A stretch of DNA of 64,000 bases, taken from contig NZ_JABXKQ010000076.1 in the NCBI RefSeq assembly GCF_017114945.1, forward strand, positions 54,166 through 118,165, given 5' to 3'. Below, piece by piece: positions 45,692 to 54,723 of the stretch. The notes beneath the pieces were generated by a model, which was not told the origin of the DNA, did no database searches, and saw only the letters and a program-made list of their open reading frames with translations. Position numbers and translations under genes: made by a program. Origin of the DNA: Nostoc sp. JL34 (GTDB lineage Bacteria > Cyanobacteriota > Cyanobacteriia > Cyanobacteriales > Nostocaceae). Every line of letters begins with the position of its first letter. Within the stretch, counting starts at the first letter, position 1.

Positions 45692-47635
45692 CTACAATAA
45701 CTCTGTGATGGAAAATAATCGTTGTCGGTCTATTTGTTGCAGCTTGATTTTTTCAGCGTAGAAAGCCTGATAATACGATTGATAACGCTCTGGTTCCGCT
45801 TCGGGATCGGTTTGTTGCCATAATTCCAAAAAGTGACGATAGCGTTTTTCAAGCATTACCAAATCCATGCAAGCGATCGCAGCTTGAACTACTTGCGGAG
45901 TCCGCAGTATTTCTTTCTGGTTTTTTTCATCCACATGAAATAAATGGGAAATTAAACCGATCTCGCTATCAAATTCTAGGAACTGGTCTTGGAGGCGGGA
46001 AATTAAATTTGGTGGAGACGCAAAATTTTTCGTCTCTCCATCATCGGATAAAATTTCTAAAATCTGTTGCCATAAAAATCGGTGGTGCGAAAGGCTAAAT
46101 TGCAAATCTCGCTCCTCTAGTTCGTCAATAATTCCTTGACGCTGTTCGGGGCAATGCAAGTAAATTCGTAGCAATAACGCCTCTGCATGTTCTAAAAGAC
46201 TGCGTTCTGTAGGGAGTGGAGAGGGAGAAACTTTGCCACCTCCCCATGCTTTCTTCGCTGATACGGGCTTAGAGTATGTAGCCGCAGCCGGAGCAATTTG
46301 AGTTAGCAGATTTTCGACTCGTAGGGGTATAAGTCTGGTATCTCCCAAACTGAGTATTTCTGCACAATAAGAAACGTAATAATTTCGCGTATCGCTGTTA
46401 GCTATATTTTTAAGTAATTTGACTATTTGCTGAGTTACTTGCTGAAAATCAGTAGCCTGTTTTAAATCACGGTCTTGAATAATTTGCTGAATCTGCCAAT
46501 CTAGCCAAAGTGGCGCATTTTTTAGCAGTTCTCCATAATCTTCGGGAGTATGGCTATGCAAATATTCATCAGCATCTTTACCATCGGGTAAATTGAGAAT
46601 TTTTAGCTGAACTTCGCCCTTATATGCTAATTCGGCAATTTCACCAATCGCCCGTTCGGTTGCATTGGTTCCAGCTTTATCAGCATCAAAGTTGAGTACT
46701 AATTGTTTCGATTCGGTGTAGCGTAATATTAACCGGACTTGTTCTAAGCTTAAGGCTGTACCGAGTGAGGCGACGGCGTTATTAATACCAGCAGCGTGGA
46801 GAGCGATCGCATCAAAATATCCCTCTACCACCACCGCTTGATCTAGTTGAGAAATCCCACCTTTAGCTTGATCGAGGGCAAATAAGGTTTTACCTTTACT
46901 GAAAAGTTCGGTTTCGGGTGAATTCAGATATTTAGGTTGTTCATCAGTCAGAGTTCTCCCACCAAAGGCAATGATGCGCCCTTGGACATCACGGATCGGA
47001 ATCATCAGGCGATCGCGAAATACATCATAATAACCGCCCCCTTCCTTGCGTGGCTTAATCAATCCCGCTTTTTCCAGAATTTGCACTGGGTAATGTTTAT
47101 CATCCACTAAATAACGATAGAGAGTTTCCCAACCTGCGGGGGCAAAACCTAAACCAAATTGCTGTATAGTTTCTTCTTTGAGTTGGCGGTTAGATTGCAA
47201 ATATTGAAGTGCTTTTTGCCCTTGGGATTGTCTGAGGGCGTGTTGATAAAACTGGGCTGAGGAAGCGAGAACTTCATATAACTGCTCACGCAAAGATAGC
47301 TGACGCTGTAATTCTTGGCGTTGTTCGGGTTCGAGAGTTTGCACAGGTACTTGGTAACGCCGTGCTAAATCCAGCACCACGTCAGCAAAAGAGCGCTTTC
47401 CCAACTCCATGACAAACTTAATCGCATTTCCCCCAGCTTGACAGCCAAAGCAATAGTACATTTGCTTGGTTTGGCTGACGGTGAAACTGGGAGATTTCTC
47501 ATCGTGGAAGGGGCACAAACCGACGAAATCTTTCCCGCGTTTGCGTAAAACTACGTATTCAGAGACGACATCTACAATATCAGCCCGTAGTTTAACTTCC
47601 TCAATTGTATCTGGGTGCAAGCGGGGGATTTGCAT
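45692..47635 (-). CDS. dnaG: DNA primase DnaG
   Basis: A 647-residue primase that makes RNA primers for DNA replication. The CHC2 zinc finger is CPFHDEKSPSFTVSQTKQMY followed by YCFGC (about residues 40-64). The catalytic core includes FGGRTLTDEQPKYLNSPETE, and the TOPRIM part has VVVEGYFDAIALHAAGINNA and LNFDADKAG. The C-terminal DnaB-binding helical domain lies at about 480-640. The ATG at 47635 (MQIPRLHPDTIEEVKLRADI) is the usual start; another ATG six codons upstream is in frame. Confidence 0.96.
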   Translation of the reverse strand: MQIPRLHPDTIEEVKLRADIVDVVSEYVVLRKRGKDFVGLCPFHDEKSPSFTVSQTKQMYYCFGCQAGGNAIKFVMELGKRSFADVVLDLARRYQVPVQTLEPEQRQELQRQLSLREQLYEVLASSAQFYQHALRQSQGQKALQYLQSNRQLKEETIQQFGLGFAPAGWETLYRYLVDDKHYPVQILEKAGLIKPRKEGGGYYDVFRDRLMIPIRDVQGRIIAFGGRTLTDEQPKYLNSPETELFSKGKTLFALDQAKGGISQLDQAVVVEGYFDAIALHAAGINNAVASLGTALSLEQVRLILRYTESKQLVLNFDADKAGTNATERAIGEIAELAYKGEVQLKILNLPDGKDADEYLHSHTPEDYGELLKNAPLWLDWQIQQIIQDRDLKQATDFQQVTQQIVKLLKNIANSDTRNYYVSYCAEILSLGDTRLIPLRVENLLTQIAPAAATYSKPVSAKKAWGGGKVSPSPLPTERSLLEHAEALLLRIYLHCPEQRQGIIDELEERDLQFSLSHHRFLWQQILEILSDDGETKNFASPPNLISRLQDQFLEFDSEIGLISHLFHVDEKNQKEILRTPQVVQAAIACMDLVMLEKRYRHFLELWQQTDPEAEPERYQSYYQAFYAEKIKLQQIDRQRLFSITELL

Positions 47636-47647
47636 GGCTTTGTTATT

Positions 47648-47710
47648 AGTCATTGGTCATTGGTCATTGGTCATGAACTTTGGAGAAATACCAAAGGACA
47701 AATGACTTTA
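47648..47710. repeat. TCATTGG heptamer repeats upstream of dnaG
   Basis: Four tandem copies of TCATTGG directly overlap the 5' end of dnaG, with AAAGGACAAATGAC at the other end as an inverted relative. STRR family. Confidence 0.65.
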
Positions 47711-47800
47711 GACTTCTGATAGCTATTATATTCTTGTTGCCAGACCAAGAATGATGTATACAATTGCTTAGACTTAATTTTATCAGAGGAAATACTGAAA

Positions 47801-49153
47801 ATGGGGCGTATTTTTATATCAGCAGCTCATGGAGGCAAAGAAGCGGGAGGAATAGATCAAGGTGCGATCGCAGGTGGTACAAGTGAAGCGAAAGAAATGA
47901 TTCTGCTGCGGGATTTGATTGTCACTGAACTGAGGGCGCGGAGTTTGGAAATTTTGGCGGTTCCTGATGACTTGAGCGCCGCCCAAACTATCACCTGGAT
48001 CAATTCTCGTGGCCGCCGGGGTGATGTCGCTCTAGAAATTGCAGCTAATGCGGCTAACAGCCCTTCTGTGCGTGGGGCTAGCGTTTTCTACATTGCTAAT
48101 AATAGCGATCGCAAGAGTAATGCTGAACAGTTACTAGTGGGGTTATTGCGCCGCGTACCCCAATTACCGAATCGCGGAGTCAAACCAGATACAGATAGTG
48201 GATTGGGTAGTTTAGCATTCTGTCGCCAGACAACGCTGCCAGCTTTGGTGATGCAAGTGGGGTTTCTCAGCAATCCAGAGGATCGGGCTTTGCTGCAAAC
48301 TCGTCGCCGCGATTTTGCTTTGGGAATTGTCGATGGATTGGTGACTTGGAGTCGTGTAATTGATCCCACTCCTGGAACTCCAGCCGAAGCAAATTATCCG
48401 CCTATTAATATTAATATTAATGGACAAAGTTACACAGAACAAGGAATTTTAGTTAATGGTAATGCTTACATCCCCATTGATTTAGTAGACCTTCTACGAA
48501 TTGACCTTTCAAAAGCAGCTAATGTCAATCGGATTACTTATCACAAAATAGTTTATGTCAAGGCGATCGAACTGCGAGATTTTAATGTTGCAGTCAATTG
48601 GGATGCGGCAACGCGTACTGTTAGCTTGCGCTCAAATTTGGTGGTTTGCCCTGGTCAATTTTCGCGGGTGATGTCAAACGGTAATACTTCCGAAGTCCAG
48701 TTACAATTATTTCTGAGAAACAATAATGAAAATGCTTTAGCAAAGTTTCCTGACATCCCAAAACTCTATCGGGAAGAAGCAGGTATAGAGGGAGTGAACT
48801 ATGATATTGCCTTTTGCCAAATGTGTGTAGAAACGGGATTTTTATGGTTTGGTGGTGATATTAAACCTGAGCAAAATAACTTTGCCGGCTTAGGTGCGAT
48901 CGGTGGCGGTTCGGAGGCTGCATCTTTTCCAAGTGCCAGAATTGGAGTTAGGGCGCACATCCAACATTTGAAAGCTTACGCCAGTTTAGAACCTTTGGTA
49001 CAGGAAGTAGTAGATCCAAGGTTTCGCTTTGTCACACGTGGGATTGCGCCATTAATCGATCAGCTATCAGGGCGGTGGTCAGCAGATTTAGATTATAGTA
49101 CAAAGATTTCAGCAATGCTCAAACGATTATATGAATCAGCAGGACTTTTGTGA
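47801..49153 (+). CDS. peptidoglycan hydrolase: degenerate Amidase_3 domain fused to a glucosaminidase domain
   Basis: A 450-residue protein. Residues 1-185 have the Amidase_3 fold (RIFISAAHGGKEAGGIDQGA, SEAKEMILLRDLIVTEL, SVRGASVFYIAN, VGFLSNPEDRALLQ). The stretch that is normally IHA(D/N)A is EIAANAANS, so the zinc-binding His is Ala81, and the catalytic Glu before GFLSN is Gln152. The amidase part is probably inactive. Residues about 195-290 resemble a copper-amine-oxidase-N-like stalk (NININGQSYTEQGILVNGNA). Residues about 300-450 are a GH73-like glucosaminidase (YREEAGIEGVNYDIAFCQMC, VETGFLWFGG, NFAGLGAIGG) with the catalytic Glu in CVETGFL. No signal peptide is visible. Confidence 0.87.
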   Translation: MGRIFISAAHGGKEAGGIDQGAIAGGTSEAKEMILLRDLIVTELRARSLEILAVPDDLSAAQTITWINSRGRRGDVALEIAANAANSPSVRGASVFYIANNSDRKSNAEQLLVGLLRRVPQLPNRGVKPDTDSGLGSLAFCRQTTLPALVMQVGFLSNPEDRALLQTRRRDFALGIVDGLVTWSRVIDPTPGTPAEANYPPINININGQSYTEQGILVNGNAYIPIDLVDLLRIDLSKAANVNRITYHKIVYVKAIELRDFNVAVNWDAATRTVSLRSNLVVCPGQFSRVMSNGNTSEVQLQLFLRNNNENALAKFPDIPKLYREEAGIEGVNYDIAFCQMCVETGFLWFGGDIKPEQNNFAGLGAIGGGSEAASFPSARIGVRAHIQHLKAYASLEPLVQEVVDPRFRFVTRGIAPLIDQLSGRWSADLDYSTKISAMLKRLYESAGLL

Positions 49154-49506
49154 GTTACACAAGAGTTTTCAAGTTTATCAATCCCTATGTTGTCACTACG
49201 CAAGTATATTAAGTTAGCATCGCTTCGGAAGTCTCAAAATTACTAAGTACAACATTTTATTAATTTGTAGCGAATTAAATTTGGTCATACCCTGCAATGC
49301 CATGCGTCGGCCGCCTTGTGAATGCATCGGCTTGCATTGTGAATGTATTGGCTGCCTTGTTAATGTGTTCCCCTACATTAACAAGGCTACGCTTTTAGGC
49401 AAAACTGTACTAAGATTTTGCACTACGCGATCGCAAACGTGGTCTGCTTCAGCATCAGGATACCCTAAAGTTGTTGTAAACTTGATCGCAATTAATAACA
49501 CAGACC
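49154..49506. other. intergenic region with a 21-bp tandem repeat
   Basis: It holds the three-copy repeat at 49308-49372. The open frame at 49281-49529 owes its length to this repeat and is not called. Confidence 0.45.
49308..49372. repeat. three imperfect 21-bp tandem copies
   Basis: Units resemble CGGCTTGCATTGTGAATGTA T, with CGCCTTGTGAATGCAT and TGGCTGCCTTGTTAATGTGT as neighbours. They lie 130-200 bases before the restriction-modification gene. Confidence 0.6.
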
Positions 49507-52089
49507 GTGATCGTCCCATCAAGCAATAGAGCGTTAATAGCAAGTCATAACAGTAGTTTGAATTTTACTAGCCTTGCAAAACTATCAAGTGGAAACTTGC
49601 TTGCAGAAGTGGATATTCGTCGGGCTATAACAAGTTTAAAGCTAAAGCAAGACAAAAAAGGGTCAATGGGTCAGTTTTTGACCCCCGCCTCAGTAGCCCA
49701 ATTAATGGCTGGGATGTTTAATCGGCTAGATTTACCTGAAATATCCTTGCTTGATGCTGGAGCAGGAATCGGTTCATTACTAGCGGCTTTTGTGGAAAAA
49801 GTATGCCAGCATCCACAACACACGTCGAGTTTGTGCGTTGTAGCTTATGAAATTGACCCTTTTCTAATTGGATATTTGCATCAGACTCTAGAGCTATGTA
49901 AGAGGAAATGTGAAAGTATTGGTATTTGCTTCAATTACGAAATTCGTGAGACTGATTTTATCGAAGATGCAGTCAGGCTGCTTCAGATTGGTTTATTGAA
50001 TAGTGCAAATGCAACAGAATTTACCCATGCTATCCTCAACCCGCCTTATTTGAAAATCAATGCTAATTCCCAGGTGCGCGAATTGCTGCGTTCCATCGGT
50101 TTGGAAACTAGCAATCTTTATACTGGTTTTATGGCTGCTACAGCGCAACTTCTAAAACCCAGTGGGGAGTTTGTAGCAATTACACCGCGCAGTTTTTGTA
50201 ATGGGCCATATTTCCGTGACTTTCGCAAGATGTTTTTAGAGATGATGGCTTTACAGCAAGTACATCTTTTTGAGTCGCGGCAAGAAGCATTTAGTGACGA
50301 TCATGTTTTGCAAGAAACTATGATCATCCAAGCTACAAAACAAAAGCAAAAGTCTAGCAGCGTAATTATCAATACTAGTTCTGGTGCTAATGATGACTTG
50401 TTCATGTCACACTCTGTACCATATACGGACTTGGTTCATCTCAACGATATAGAGCAGTTTATTCATATTATTCCAGATAAGATTAGCCAGCAAATCGTTC
50501 AGCAAATGGCACTTTTAACCTGTACGTTGAAAGATTTAGGGCTAACAGTTTCAACCGGACGGGTAGTAGATTTTCGAGCAAAAGATTATCTAAGGAAAAA
50601 TTTGGAAAACAATACTGTTCCTTTAATTTATCCGGTGAATTTATCGAATGGATATGTAGAGTACCCAAAAATAACCAAAAAGCCAGAAGCGATAGTGCAT
50701 ATAGAAGAAACAGGAAATCTTCTAATCCCAAATGAGCATTATGTCCTCTGCAAAAGATTCTCATCGAAAGAAGAGAAAAGGCGTATTGTTGCGGTGGTTT
50801 ATGATGCCGATCAATTTAATTATGCCTATGTCGGCTTTGAAAATCACTTAAATTACTTTCACAAAAAGGGGCGTGGACTTAGCCTTACTTTGGCTCGTGG
50901 GCTTGCCGTTTATCTCAACTCAACACTAGTTGATGCTTTTTTTCGGTTGTTCAATGGACATACTCAGGTCAATGCAACAGATTTGCGAAAATTAAAATAC
51001 CCTAATTTGTCACAGCTATTGTTGTTAGGGACGGGGTTTAAAGAGCAGTTTCCTTCTTTGCAGAAAATTGATCAACTTATCGAAAATCAGCTACTGAGTA
51101 TGTCGAATCTATCAGAGAATAATCCAATTGCAACTAAATCTCGAATTGATGAAGCGCTGCAAATCTTGACACAATTAGGCTTTCCACGAAAACAGCTTAA
51201 CGAACGGTCAGCTTTAACTCTTTTAGCGTTGCTTGACTTAAAACCGACTGACTCTTGGCAATTAGCAACTTCCCCTTTGATGGGAGTTACGCCGATGATG
51301 GACTTTATGGCTCAACATTATGGCAAAACCTATAAGCCCAATACACGAGAAACAGTTCGCCGCCAGACAGTGCATCAATTTTTGGATGCAGCTTTGATAG
51401 TTGCTAATCCAGATGATTTAAACCGCCCTATCAACAGTCCTAAAACTGTGTATCAGATAGAGGAGAGTGCGCTCGAACTATTACGAACCTACGGTACTGA
51501 CGAATGGGAAAAGAGCATTCATACCTACCTTACTTCAGTTGAAACTCTGAAAAAGCAATATGCTCAAGAGCGCGAAATGTCGCGTATTCCAATAGTAATT
51601 AACGGAAAAATTAAAACTTTATCACCAGGTGGTCAGAATATTCTGATTGAAAAAATTATTAATGATTTTGCCCCTCGTTTTACTCCTAGTGGAAAGCTGA
51701 TCTATGTTGGCGATACAGATGAAAAATTCGCCCACTTTGATGCAGCAGCATTGACAGATTTAGGCGTTAACATCGATTCCCACGGCAAAATGCCAGATGT
51801 AATCATTCATTTCACAACAAATAACTGGTTGGTGCTGATTGAAGCTGTAACCTCACACGGTCCAATTAATCCTAAACGGAAGAAGGAACTTGAAGTGTTA
51901 TTTAAAGGTGTCCAAATACCTCTGGTGATGGTAACAACATTTCTTAGTCGTAAGGCAATGGTGGCATATCTGGCAGAGATTGCTTGGGAAACAGATGTTT
52001 GGGTTGCTGAAGATTCAACTCACCTGATTCATTTCAATGGTGAATATCTATTGCAGGCTTACCAAAGAGAAAAGAAGCAAACTTCTTGA
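49507..52089 (+). CDS. fused PstI/BsuBI-family restriction endonuclease and adenine methyltransferase
   Basis: An 860-residue single-chain restriction-modification protein. N-terminal methyltransferase (about 45-530): GQFLTPASVAQLMAGMFNRL, SAM motif LLDAGAGIGSLLAAF, catalytic ILNPPYLKI (NPPY at about residue 178), and a target-recognition part. The C-terminal part (about 545-850) is the BsuBI/PstI endonuclease domain: helical SRIDEALQILTQLGFPRKQL, then catalytic YVGDTDEKFAHFD, MPDVIIHFT and LVLIEAVTSHGPINPKRK, with a PD...E metal site at about 761 and 778. PstI and BsuBI cut CTGCAG and normally use two separate proteins. CTGCAG specificity is inferred. The start is GTG at 49507. Confidence 0.88.
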   Translation: MIVPSSNRALIASHNSSLNFTSLAKLSSGNLLAEVDIRRAITSLKLKQDKKGSMGQFLTPASVAQLMAGMFNRLDLPEISLLDAGAGIGSLLAAFVEKVCQHPQHTSSLCVVAYEIDPFLIGYLHQTLELCKRKCESIGICFNYEIRETDFIEDAVRLLQIGLLNSANATEFTHAILNPPYLKINANSQVRELLRSIGLETSNLYTGFMAATAQLLKPSGEFVAITPRSFCNGPYFRDFRKMFLEMMALQQVHLFESRQEAFSDDHVLQETMIIQATKQKQKSSSVIINTSSGANDDLFMSHSVPYTDLVHLNDIEQFIHIIPDKISQQIVQQMALLTCTLKDLGLTVSTGRVVDFRAKDYLRKNLENNTVPLIYPVNLSNGYVEYPKITKKPEAIVHIEETGNLLIPNEHYVLCKRFSSKEEKRRIVAVVYDADQFNYAYVGFENHLNYFHKKGRGLSLTLARGLAVYLNSTLVDAFFRLFNGHTQVNATDLRKLKYPNLSQLLLLGTGFKEQFPSLQKIDQLIENQLLSMSNLSENNPIATKSRIDEALQILTQLGFPRKQLNERSALTLLALLDLKPTDSWQLATSPLMGVTPMMDFMAQHYGKTYKPNTRETVRRQTVHQFLDAALIVANPDDLNRPINSPKTVYQIEESALELLRTYGTDEWEKSIHTYLTSVETLKKQYAQEREMSRIPIVINGKIKTLSPGGQNILIEKIINDFAPRFTPSGKLIYVGDTDEKFAHFDAAALTDLGVNIDSHGKMPDVIIHFTTNNWLVLIEAVTSHGPINPKRKKELEVLFKGVQIPLVMVTTFLSRKAMVAYLAEIAWETDVWVAEDSTHLIHFNGEYLLQAYQREKKQTS

Positions 52090-52175
52090 ATCTACAGCAG
52101 AATTTCTATGGTTAGTCAATGGGATCAGCACCGATCGCAAGGTTTTAGTAGACGCAGATGTTTATACCATGATTA

Positions 52176-53276
52176 TTAACTCCCGACTCCAACTGTTTGC
52201 CGTTCTCGCCGTGCGACTTCTGCACGTACTAAAGGAATGACATCACGCCCATAAGCGATCGCATCCTCTAGGGGATCAAAGCCCCGAATCAACAAGGTAG
52301 TCACACCTGCATCGTAATAATCAACCAAAGCCTCTGCTACTTGTTCTGGTGTACCCACTAGGGCTGTAGTGTTACCTGCCGCACCAGTAGCTGCGGCGAT
52401 CGGTGTCCATAGACGCTTATCGTAAACCTCATTTTTGGCTGCAAAATCCAGCAGACGTTGCGATCCTACCGCCTGGGGTCTAGCCGGAGCAGCTATTTTC
52501 GCCCCTCCTCGCAACTCTTGAATTCGCGCTAAAATGCTATGTGCCTTTTCCCAAGCCTCTTGTTCTGTAGCGCCAAGAATGGGTCGCAGAGAGACGCTGA
52601 AACGAATGGAACGACCGGGTGGTAAGGCAGCACGTACCTCTGCAATTCGTTCTTTAACTGCGGCAATTGGCTCACCCCACAAGGCGTAAACGTTACTGTG
52701 CTTGGCTCCTACCTGTACCGCTGGCCCAGATGCACCACCAAAGTAAAGCGGGATATGGGGCTTTTGTAACGGCTTGATCGCAGAGAAAGCATCCTTGATG
52801 CGGTAAAATTCACCTTCGTAATCAAAAGGAGTGTCGCTTGTCCAGACGCGGCGAACAATTTCTAAATATTCATCAGTGCGACGGTAACGGCTGTCATGAT
52901 CTAGCCAGTCGCCATCTTTCTGCTGGTCAGCATCACTACCACCAGTAATGATATGGATTGCAATCCGACCGTTGGTAAAATGGTCAAGGGTAGCTGCCTT
53001 ACGAGCGGCTAGAGTTGGTGCGACAAAACCCGGACGATGAGCAATTAAAAAGCCCAATCGCTCGGTTGCTGAAGCAGCGAAACTAGCAACTGTCAAACCA
53101 TCAGGGCTACTAGAACTATAACCAATTAATACTTTGTCAAAGCCTCCTGCTTCATGGGCTTTAGCAAATTCACGAACATAAGCTGGATCAATGATGTCAT
53201 CACCCAGACTGCCTGATGCACTATTTAATTCTGAAGTCGGTTTTGTCCGAATCAATCCAATAAATTCGATTGGCAT
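52176..53276 (-). CDS. LLM-class flavin-dependent monooxygenase (SsuD-like)
   Basis: A 366-residue two-component flavin monooxygenase of the alkanesulfonate-monooxygenase group. Signatures are MPIEFIGLIRTKPTSE, the fold motif GFDKVLIGYSSSSPDGLTVA, LGFLIAHRPGFVAPTLAARK, GRIAIHIITGGSDADQQKDG, and RYRRTDEYLEIVRRVW. SsuD uses reduced FMN to release sulfite from alkanesulfonates; the substrate here may differ. It lies 124 bases after a class II aldolase-like gene on the same strand, and no flavin reductase or transporter is adjacent. Confidence 0.92.
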   Translation of the reverse strand: MPIEFIGLIRTKPTSELNSASGSLGDDIIDPAYVREFAKAHEAGGFDKVLIGYSSSSPDGLTVASFAASATERLGFLIAHRPGFVAPTLAARKAATLDHFTNGRIAIHIITGGSDADQQKDGDWLDHDSRYRRTDEYLEIVRRVWTSDTPFDYEGEFYRIKDAFSAIKPLQKPHIPLYFGGASGPAVQVGAKHSNVYALWGEPIAAVKERIAEVRAALPPGRSIRFSVSLRPILGATEQEAWEKAHSILARIQELRGGAKIAAPARPQAVGSQRLLDFAAKNEVYDKRLWTPIAAATGAAGNTTALVGTPEQVAEALVDYYDAGVTTLLIRGFDPLEDAIAYGRDVIPLVRAEVARRERQTVGVGS

Positions 53277-53399
53277 AATAATTTGTCCTGAAAATGTTGG
53301 GGAGCAGAGGAAGCAGGGGGGCAGGGGAGCGGGGGAGCAGGGGAGAAGTTACAGTAGGTTTTTCGCCTCTGCCCCTTCTGCCCAATCCCCAATGCCCAA
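53277..53399. repeat. G-rich GGGGAGCAGG repeats between aldolase and monooxygenase genes
   Basis: Tandem GGGGGCAGGG and GGGGAGCAGGGGAG units, followed by an inverted CCCCTTCTGCCCAATCCCC tract, can form a long hairpin between the two genes. Confidence 0.6.
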
Positions 53400-54179
53400 T
53401 TAATCAAATAAGTCTGGTTGCTCGTGGCTAATTTCATCCCATAAATACTGGAATCCACCCCAGCCTGCTTGGTGAGTACCACCGCGTTGTTGGATCTTTA
53501 AGGCGATGTCATGGTCAATCAAGATGGGTTTTCCTACGGCTTCTGCTAGCAATTGCGCTTTAGCAGTATCCTCTAACCTGATGTACCACCAAGCGGCTTC
53601 ATCCACACTGTGTCCCACGGTCAATATTCCGTGGTTGCGTAAAATCGCAGCTTTGCGATCGCCTAGTGCCTCAGCAATGCGTTTTCCTTCGCTTGTCTCC
53701 AAGACAATGCCTGTAAAATCATCAAAGAGAGCATGATCTTGGTAAAAAGCACAGGAATCTTGGGTAATCGGATCGAGCAACCGACCTAAAGATGACCAAG
53801 TTTTGCCATAGAAAGAATGAGCATGAGCCGCTGCAATGACATCGGGGCGGGCTTCGTGGATTTGAGAGTGAATGGCAAATGCTGCTTGACTAACTTTGCC
53901 TTCACCTTGGACTACCTGACCTTCACTATTCACTAATATCAGGTCTGATACCCGAATGCGACTGAAATGTATCCCAAAGGGATTTACCCAAAAATGATCG
54001 GTAAGTTCGGGATCGCGGGCAGTAATGTGTCCTGCCAATCCTTGAGCAAAACCCAAACGCGCAAATATCCGAAATGCTGCTGCCAAACGTTCTTGACGAT
54101 GGCGACGCTCTGATTCAATGGAAACGAAGGTCGGTGGTTGAAAGGGATTGCTGGGGCGGACGAGAGAAGTTTGCACCAT
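53400..54179 (-). CDS. class II aldolase/adducin family protein
   Basis: A 259-residue protein of the class II aldolase fold. It shows ARLGFAQGLAGHITARDPEL, the metal-binding HAH in VIAAAHAHSFYGKTWSSLGR, DDFTGIVLETSEGKRIAEAL, and the third metal His in ILRNHGILTVGHSVDEAAWW. Such enzymes cut or epimerise small hydroxy-acid or sugar phosphates. The ATG at 54179 (MVQTSLVRPSNPF) follows AGGAG by 10 bases; a TTG at 54188 is less likely. It probably forms an operon with the SsuD-like gene. Confidence 0.9.
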   Translation of the reverse strand: MVQTSLVRPSNPFQPPTFVSIESERRHRQERLAAAFRIFARLGFAQGLAGHITARDPELTDHFWVNPFGIHFSRIRVSDLILVNSEGQVVQGEGKVSQAAFAIHSQIHEARPDVIAAAHAHSFYGKTWSSLGRLLDPITQDSCAFYQDHALFDDFTGIVLETSEGKRIAEALGDRKAAILRNHGILTVGHSVDEAAWWYIRLEDTAKAQLLAEAVGKPILIDHDIALKIQQRGGTHQAGWGGFQYLWDEISHEQPDLFD

Positions 54180-54188
54180 AATTTTCAA

Positions 54189-54723
54189 CTCCTACGTATG
54201 GATTGGGTAGATGGACTGTGCTGGCTCACTGCTGGTGATAACGTCAAGGTTTGTTGATAGACATTGCTTAAACATTAAACTAGCGAAACAATAAAGGATT
54301 ATGGCTCAGTAAGCGATGTCTACGACGGGGTGCGCCTACGCAGTTTTATATCGCTGCAACTATAAATATGTATTGTTCAATCATGTCCAGTGGACAATGC
54401 TACAAATAACTTTTGGCTGATAGCCATGAATACCTTACTATTTACGGTTTTTCAACTACCTAGTGAAAACAAATTTCTTAACTAGAGTAATGATGTTGTC
54501 AATCAAACTACGGCAAGTCAATCGACTTATAGTATTTAAGATTACAATGAAGAAACTACCACAGTTCATTTAAATAAGCAAGCTCAATATGGAGTTATGC
54601 TAAAAAAATATCCTGGAGGAAAGTTTTATCTCTTTCTTGTATAGAGACTGTTGCGATTTGTAAAGCTGGGGAGCGATCGCTAAAATTTGCGTAGGCGTAC
54701 GCATCGCCCAGTTTTTTCAGTTG
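54189..54723. other. intergenic region with dispersed repeats
   Basis: About 530 bases holding repeat copies at 54313-54341 and 54689-54707. Short frames have no protein character. Confidence 0.45.
54313..54341. repeat. dispersed repeat copy, CTACGACGGGGTGCGCC variant
   Basis: Variant of the family at 5044-5072. An inverted shorter relative, GCGTAGGCGTACGCATCGC, lies at 54689-54707. Confidence 0.55.

Noticed and set aside
49281..49529. 82-codon frame before the restriction-modification gene
   Set aside because: Its coding look (CECIGLHCECIG) comes from the 21-bp tandem repeat.
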